NCBI RefSeq assembly: GCF_017163935.1
Contig: NZ_JABVZR010000001.1
Coordinates: 1,426,001 to 1,490,000, forward strand
From: Novosphingobium terrae
GTDB taxonomy: Bacteria > Pseudomonadota > Alphaproteobacteria > Sphingomonadales > Sphingomonadaceae
Direction of reading: 5' to 3'
Length of the DNA stretch: 64,000 bases
In this document: piece after piece, positions 59,868-64,000 of the stretch
How positions within the stretch are numbered: the first letter of the stretch is position 1
How the letters are laid out: the number at the start of each line of letters is the position of its first letter
Translations under genes and position numbers: made by a program
The notes under the pieces: model-generated
What the model was told of the DNA's origin: nothing
What the model saw: the letters and a program-made list of their open reading frames with translations, nothing else
Database searches by the model: none

Positions 59868-60305
59868 TCAGCAGGAGGGGTTCGAGAGCTTGTCGACGCG
59901 GGGCCCATGGCGCCCGCCGGCAAACTGCCCGGCAAGAAAAGCGGAGATGCAGGCCTTGGCCATGTCGATGCCGGTCAGGCGCGCGCCCAGCGCGATGACA
60001 TTGGCATTGTTGTGCTCACGCGCCAGCGTGGCCGAATAGGGCTCGCTCACCAGAGCGCAGCGGGCCGCCGGGTTGCGGTTGACGGCGATGGAAATGCCGA
60101 TCCCGCTGCCGCACAGCGCCACGCCGAAATCGGCTTCACCCTTGGCGATGGCATCGCCCAGCTTGTAGCCGTAATCGGGGTAGTCGACGCGGTCGGCGTT
60201 TTCTGGCCCCAGATCGCTCACCTCATGGCCTTCCTCGTGCAGGAAGGTGACAAGCTCTGCCTTCAGGTCGAAGGCGGCGTGATCGGAAGCGATGGCGATG
60301 CGCAT
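59868..60305 (-). CDS. rpiB: Ribose-5-phosphate isomerase B
   Basis: RpiB interconverts ribose-5-P and ribulose-5-P. The 145-residue protein has [13 protein letters not shown] at the start, [10 protein letters not shown] and the active-site [13 protein letters not shown] with a catalytic Cys, then [14 protein letters not shown]. The ATG at 60305 matches the family start; upstream residues in the same frame are not homologous. It is the first gene of the rpiB-glyA-nrdR-trmJ operon. Confidence 0.93.
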   Translation of the reverse strand: MRIAIASDHAAFDLKAELVTFLHEEGHEVSDLGPENADRVDYPDYGYKLGDAIAKGEADFGVALCGSGIGISIAVNRNPAARCALVSEPYSATLAREHNNANVIALGARLTGIDMAKACISAFLAGQFAGGRHGPRVDKLSNPSC

Positions 60306-60411
60306 GGGCTGCGAGGTTCCTCTTGGCCGGGATTCGCAGGTGCCCATAGAGCGGAATGCAACAAAGGGCCAGTCTTGGCCGTGCCAATCCGTCTTTTAAT
60401 GCGTGACTGTT

Positions 60412-60612
60412 TTAGCGTTTGACGGTGGCGGCAGGCTTGCCGGCGTTGTTTGCACCGCCCTGTGGCGTCCATTCCACACCGTTCTGGCCGGCGGGCAGGG
60501 GATGGGCGGAGCAGACAGGGCTGCGTTCGCACAAGGTGACCTGATCGCCGCTGACCCCGCGATCCATACAGGCCGTGAGCAGAGGCAGGGATAGCAAGGC
60601 GATCCAGCGCAT
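60412..60612 (-). CDS. Small lipoprotein, paralogue of the gene at 62046
   Basis: The 66-residue product has a lipoprotein signal (LLSLPLLTAC, Cys about 15), then two further cysteines and a core CSAHPLPAGQNGVEWTP. The related gene at 62046-62252 carries CSSRPMPTGQNGVQWSP. The IS element begins about 11 nt upstream of its ATG, so its native RBS and promoter are probably displaced; no SD is seen. The function is unknown. Confidence 0.65.
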   Translation of the reverse strand: MRWIALLSLPLLTACMDRGVSGDQVTLCERSPVCSAHPLPAGQNGVEWTPQGGANNAGKPAATVKR

Positions 60613-60625
60613 AAGGGGATGAGGT

Positions 60626-60699
60626 GGATGGCTCCCGCTCACGACATTTGAATGTCATGATGAGGTTGCCGTCAGGCAAACCCACGCAAGGAGCCATCC
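60626..60699 (+). promoter_or_regulatory. Hairpin sequestering the transposase Shine-Dalgarno
   Basis: GGATGGCTCC (60626-60635, within the left IR) is complementary to GGAGCCATCC (60690-60699), which contains most of the SD AAGGAG (60688-60693). A small nested dyad (60643-60648 with 60651-60656) lies inside. Transcripts entering from outside would fold and hide the RBS. Confidence 0.6.
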
Positions 60700-60702
60700 G
60701 CC

Positions 60703-61740
60703 ATGGAAATTAGCACGATCGGCCTCGATCTGGCCAAAAATGTCTTCCAGGTTCACGGTGTCGACAAAGAGGGCACCGTCATTGTGCGCAAGGCGTTGCG
60801 CCGAGCGCAAATGTTGCCCTTCTTTGCAAGGCTATCGCCCTGCCTTGTCGGCATCGAGGCTTGCGGGACATCGCATCATTGGGCGCGGGAACTGCAAAAC
60901 CTTGGTCACGAGGTGCGACTGATGCCGCCATGCTACGTGAAGCCCTATGTAAAACGCGGCAAGAACGATGCTGCTGATGCCGAGGCCATCTGCGAGGCGG
61001 TGACACGTCCGACGATGCGGTTCGTGGCGATCAAGTCTCGTGAGCAGCAGGCGGCCCTGTCACTTCACCGGGTGCGCTCTCTTTTGACTGGTCAACGTAC
61101 ACAGTTGGTCAACATGATGCGCTGCCAGTTAGCAGAGTTTGGTATCGCCATTCCGATCGGACTTGGGCGGGCGCTGCATCTGGCGCAACAGATCGAAGAT
61201 GGCGAGGCCGCGATTGATCTGCCACCACAAGCGGCGCAGGTGATCGGCATGCTGTGCGAGCTGGTGCTCAAGCTTCATGCCCGGCTTCATGAACTTGATT
61301 TGCGCCTGGAAGCTCTCCGGCGAAGCGATGACATGGCGCGTCGGTTGGCGACGATCCCGGGCATTGGTTCGATTGGCGCAACCGCGCTGGCAGCATCGGT
61401 TACCGACCCGCACCAGTTCAGGTCTGGCCGCCAGTTTGCCGCATGGCTTGGCCTGACACCGCGTCAGCAGTCGAGTGGCGGCAAGGAGCGCCTTGGCCGG
61501 ATCACCAAGATGGGCGATAAATATCTACGGCAGCTGTTGGTCATCGGGGCGACCTCCCTGCTACGCCGCGCCAAGGAGGGCCCTGCAACGGTTCACCCGT
61601 TTCTCGTTGGGATACTGGCTAGAAAATCTGCCCGCGTGGCCAGCGTCGCCATGGCCAACAAGATAGCGCGGATCGCGTGGGCGGTCATGACACGCGGTCA
61701 GGTCTATCAATCACACCATGTGCCCGGATTGGCCGCATGA
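60703..61740 (+). CDS. IS110/IS1111-family transposase (DEDD recombinase)
   Basis: The 345-residue recombinase has an N-terminal RuvC-like DEDD domain: TIGLDLAKNVFQVHG (first Asp), GIEACGTSHHW (Glu) and KNDAADAEAICEA (paired Asp). The C-terminal Tnp_20 domain carries IPGIGSIGATALAA, FAAWLGLTPRQQSSGGKE and the presumed catalytic Ser region. The frame is complete and looks functional. IS110 recombinases are guided by a bridge RNA encoded in the element. Confidence 0.95.
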   Translation: MEISTIGLDLAKNVFQVHGVDKEGTVIVRKALRRAQMLPFFARLSPCLVGIEACGTSHHWARELQNLGHEVRLMPPCYVKPYVKRGKNDAADAEAICEAVTRPTMRFVAIKSREQQAALSLHRVRSLLTGQRTQLVNMMRCQLAEFGIAIPIGLGRALHLAQQIEDGEAAIDLPPQAAQVIGMLCELVLKLHARLHELDLRLEALRRSDDMARRLATIPGIGSIGATALAASVTDPHQFRSGRQFAAWLGLTPRQQSSGGKERLGRITKMGDKYLRQLLVIGATSLLRRAKEGPATVHPFLVGILARKSARVASVAMANKIARIAWAVMTRGQVYQSHHVPGLAA

Positions 61741-61986
61741 GTACGCAATCCGGCTGAGGTGATCGGCCGAACGGAGTTGTGAGCGCAAAGAGAAATGATG
61801 GCGACACCGGTCAGACCGGGAACAGGGACAACCCGTGGAAAGTCTTAGGCGCAACAGCCTGTGAAGGCGATAGGAACTCTGTTTTTCGGACCCCATCAGG
61901 GCCAGCAGTCCGAAACGACTGCATCAACAGGCCGGACAGACGACTGCACCCGACCGATCGTCAGAATTTCAAAAAGTGCTTGCAAC
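61741..61986 (+). ncRNA. Candidate bridge RNA region of the IS1111-like element
   Basis: This 246-nt non-coding stretch between the transposase stop and the right IR is rich in hairpins. TTTCGGAC (61884-61891) pairs with GTCCGAAA (61908-61915) around a 16-nt loop, and GACGA pairs with TCGTC around 61940-61962. AGGC...GCCT forms a further small stem near 61847-61860. In IS1111-group elements the guide RNA is reported to lie downstream of the recombinase, so this is the expected location. The boundaries and guide loops are not resolved here. Confidence 0.45.
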
Positions 61987-62045
61987 GCGGGAGCCATCCA
62001 CAGACGTCTTTCCGGAGCGGTTGCAAGCGGCTGTTCGTTCATCCC

Positions 62046-62252
62046 TCAAGGCATGGGGCTGGGGCCGCCGAAGGACCAGGTGCGATTATGGCTCACCGGA
62101 GACCATTGCACGCCATTCTGCCCAGTGGGCATCGGTCTGCTGGAGCAGCCCGCATCGCCTGCGCACAGGGCTGCGGTGTCAGTGTAGGCTGTGGCGCATC
62201 CGCCCAGCAGCAAAAAGGGGGCAAGAAGGGCGAAAGAAGCGGTCCGGCGCAT
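62046..62252 (-). CDS. Small lipoprotein, paralogue of the gene at 60412
   Basis: The 68-residue product has a lipoprotein signal (FALLAPFLLLGGC, Cys about 19) and the core CAGDAGCSSRPMPTGQNGVQW. It shares the CS-P-P-GQNGV-W-P pattern with the lipoprotein on the other side of the IS. The ATG at 62252 (MRRTASF) gives a normal signal peptide. The two genes were probably tandem before the IS inserted between them. Confidence 0.65.
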   Translation of the reverse strand: MRRTASFALLAPFLLLGGCATAYTDTAALCAGDAGCSSRPMPTGQNGVQWSPVSHNRTWSFGGPSPMP

Positions 62253-62359
62253 GGGCTGGTCCTTCATCATGGAGCCAGCCGAGAGAATCATTTTTGACGT
62301 GAACGCTGCGTGAATAGTGCCGGAAAAGAGCGGTTTTTCAGAGAGAAGGCTGGCCGGGA

Positions 62360-62995
62360 TCAGGACGGCTTCTTGGTCGCCTGCTCTTTCATCTTGGTGG
62401 CCACTTCCGGGTGAGCCTTGAAATAGTCGCTGATCTTGCCCTGCATCTCGCCCAGCGACTGCATTGTCGCCTGTTGCGCCGCGCGCATCATCACGCCATT
62501 GGCTGCCGCCACATCCGGGTCCTGAAGCAGGGTGCTGGAGCGCGAGAAGAATTTCCCGCCCGCAGGGGTGTGGGCAAAGGCCAGAATTTGCTCCAGCTCC
62601 GGCAGCGAGAAGTTGCGGGCATAGGCATGGGCCATCGCCTCGAACAGCGCAGGCATATGCTGCGCCATCACCGGAGCCATGGTTTCCGGCACATTGTCGA
62701 TGTAATCCTGCAGGATCTTGTGCAGGCCCGGATCGTTCAGCTCCGGCGGCAGCTGCATATTGGCCTTCATCGGCGCGAGGATCGCATCCTGCATGCGCCG
62801 CATCATCACCATGCGCTGGTCTTCCGGCCAGGCCACCGCGATGATCTCACGCGAGAGCTTCAGGCTGGCCTCATTCGGAACCAGGGCCCCGGTAGCCGCA
62901 GCTGCCGGAGCCCCATGGTCTTGCGCCGCCGCTGGCATGGCCTGAGAGGCCCATGCCAGCGTGGCAACAGCAGCGATCAGCCGGGCTGAACGCAT
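62360..62995 (-). CDS. Secreted DUF2059 domain-containing protein
   Basis: The 211-residue product has a signal peptide (cleavage near AAA-QD, residue 25). The C-terminal DUF2059 domain carries MAHAYARNFSLPELEQILAFAHTPAGGKFFSRS. It is helical, Met-rich, and of unknown function; family members are periplasmic. It begins 1 nt after the rpoD stop, so it may be cotranscribed with rpoD. Confidence 0.82.
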   Translation of the reverse strand: MRSARLIAAVATLAWASQAMPAAAQDHGAPAAAATGALVPNEASLKLSREIIAVAWPEDQRMVMMRRMQDAILAPMKANMQLPPELNDPGLHKILQDYIDNVPETMAPVMAQHMPALFEAMAHAYARNFSLPELEQILAFAHTPAGGKFFSRSSTLLQDPDVAAANGVMMRAAQQATMQSLGEMQGKISDYFKAHPEVATKMKEQATKKPS

Positions 62996-62996
62996 C

Positions 62997-64000
<1,004 letters not shown>

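Larger units (their letters stand above)
60624..62001 (+). mobile_element. IS110-family (IS1111-like) insertion sequence
   Basis: The element is about 1.38 kb. Perfect 15-bp inverted repeats (GTGGATGGCTCCCGC) lie at 60624-60638 and 61987-62001, and one DEDD transposase fills most of the interior. The IR position, short left non-coding part (64 nt) and long right part (246 nt) fit the IS1111 subgroup. True ends may extend a few bases beyond the IRs, because these are subterminal in that group; no clear target duplication is seen. The transposase frame is intact. Confidence 0.82.

Noticed and set aside
60596..61871. The octamer AAGGCGAT shared by the left IS flank (60596-60603) and the IS non-coding region (61864-61871), considered as a guide-target match
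   Set aside because: It lies about 20 nt from the IR and inside the lipoprotein gene. A single octamer match is too weak to assign a guide without other copies of the IS.

Overview
The window is high-GC chromosomal DNA from an alphaproteobacterium, most likely a Sphingomonadaceae member (Novosphingobium/Sphingomonas type). The evidence is an NDUFA12-type complex I subunit beside a DUF2155 gene and aat, tRNA-Trp near secE-nusG, an S4 protein of the alphaproteobacterial type, many short sphingomonad-like secreted proteins, and strong GC3 bias that leaves long spurious antisense frames. No phage, CRISPR array or rRNA was seen. The one autonomous mobile element is an IS110-family (IS1111-like) insertion sequence.

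Layout. 0.2-11.2 kb: a tightly packed glycogen operon glgP-glgB-glgC-glgA-pgm-glgX with stop/start overlaps, covering synthesis, branching, phosphorolysis, debranching and glucose-1-P/glucose-6-P exchange. 11.4-17.4 kb: a three-gene CzcB/CzcA/CzcC-like RND efflux operon closed by an intrinsic terminator. 17.4-18.3 kb: a PadR-type regulator with a Gly/Phe-rich N-terminal extension, preceded by a 26-bp perfect palindrome. 18.6-22 kb: cytochrome c, a TonB-like protein and acetyl-CoA synthetase. 22.1-30.1 kb: XpaC-like/TelA pair, a polysaccharide pyruvyl transferase, a fatty acyl-AMP ligase, recX, and NDUFA12-DUF2155-aat. 30.2-37 kb: tRNA-Trp, a PAP2 phosphatase, a large membrane protein, then secE-nusG and rplK-rplA separated by an acyltransferase. 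37.3-46.7 kb: yqgE, a possible chorismate-lyase-like gene, a CinA-N/MoaB-like gene, rimO, and serS-surE-LytM. 46.6-56 kb: MFS transporter, XRE regulator, FAD protein, L,D-transpeptidase, YezD-like protein, MASE1-PAS-GGDEF cyclase, stand-alone receiver, YihY and others. 56-64 kb: rpsD, rpiB-glyA-nrdR-trmJ, the IS element between two related small lipoprotein genes, a DUF2059 protein, and the C-terminal part of rpoD running off the right edge.

Most notable structure. (1) A family of four related 214-235 bp intergenic elements (18293-18513, 21899-22112, 37103-37333, 42102-42336), each bounded by a 21-bp palindrome at either end with an internal hairpin. Two copies lie in each orientation, and three of the four sit between convergent genes. 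(2) The IS1111-like element has 15-bp inverted repeats, a hairpin that buries the transposase Shine-Dalgarno, and about 250 nt of structured non-coding DNA after the transposase. That is where IS1111-group elements are reported to encode a bridge (guide) RNA.
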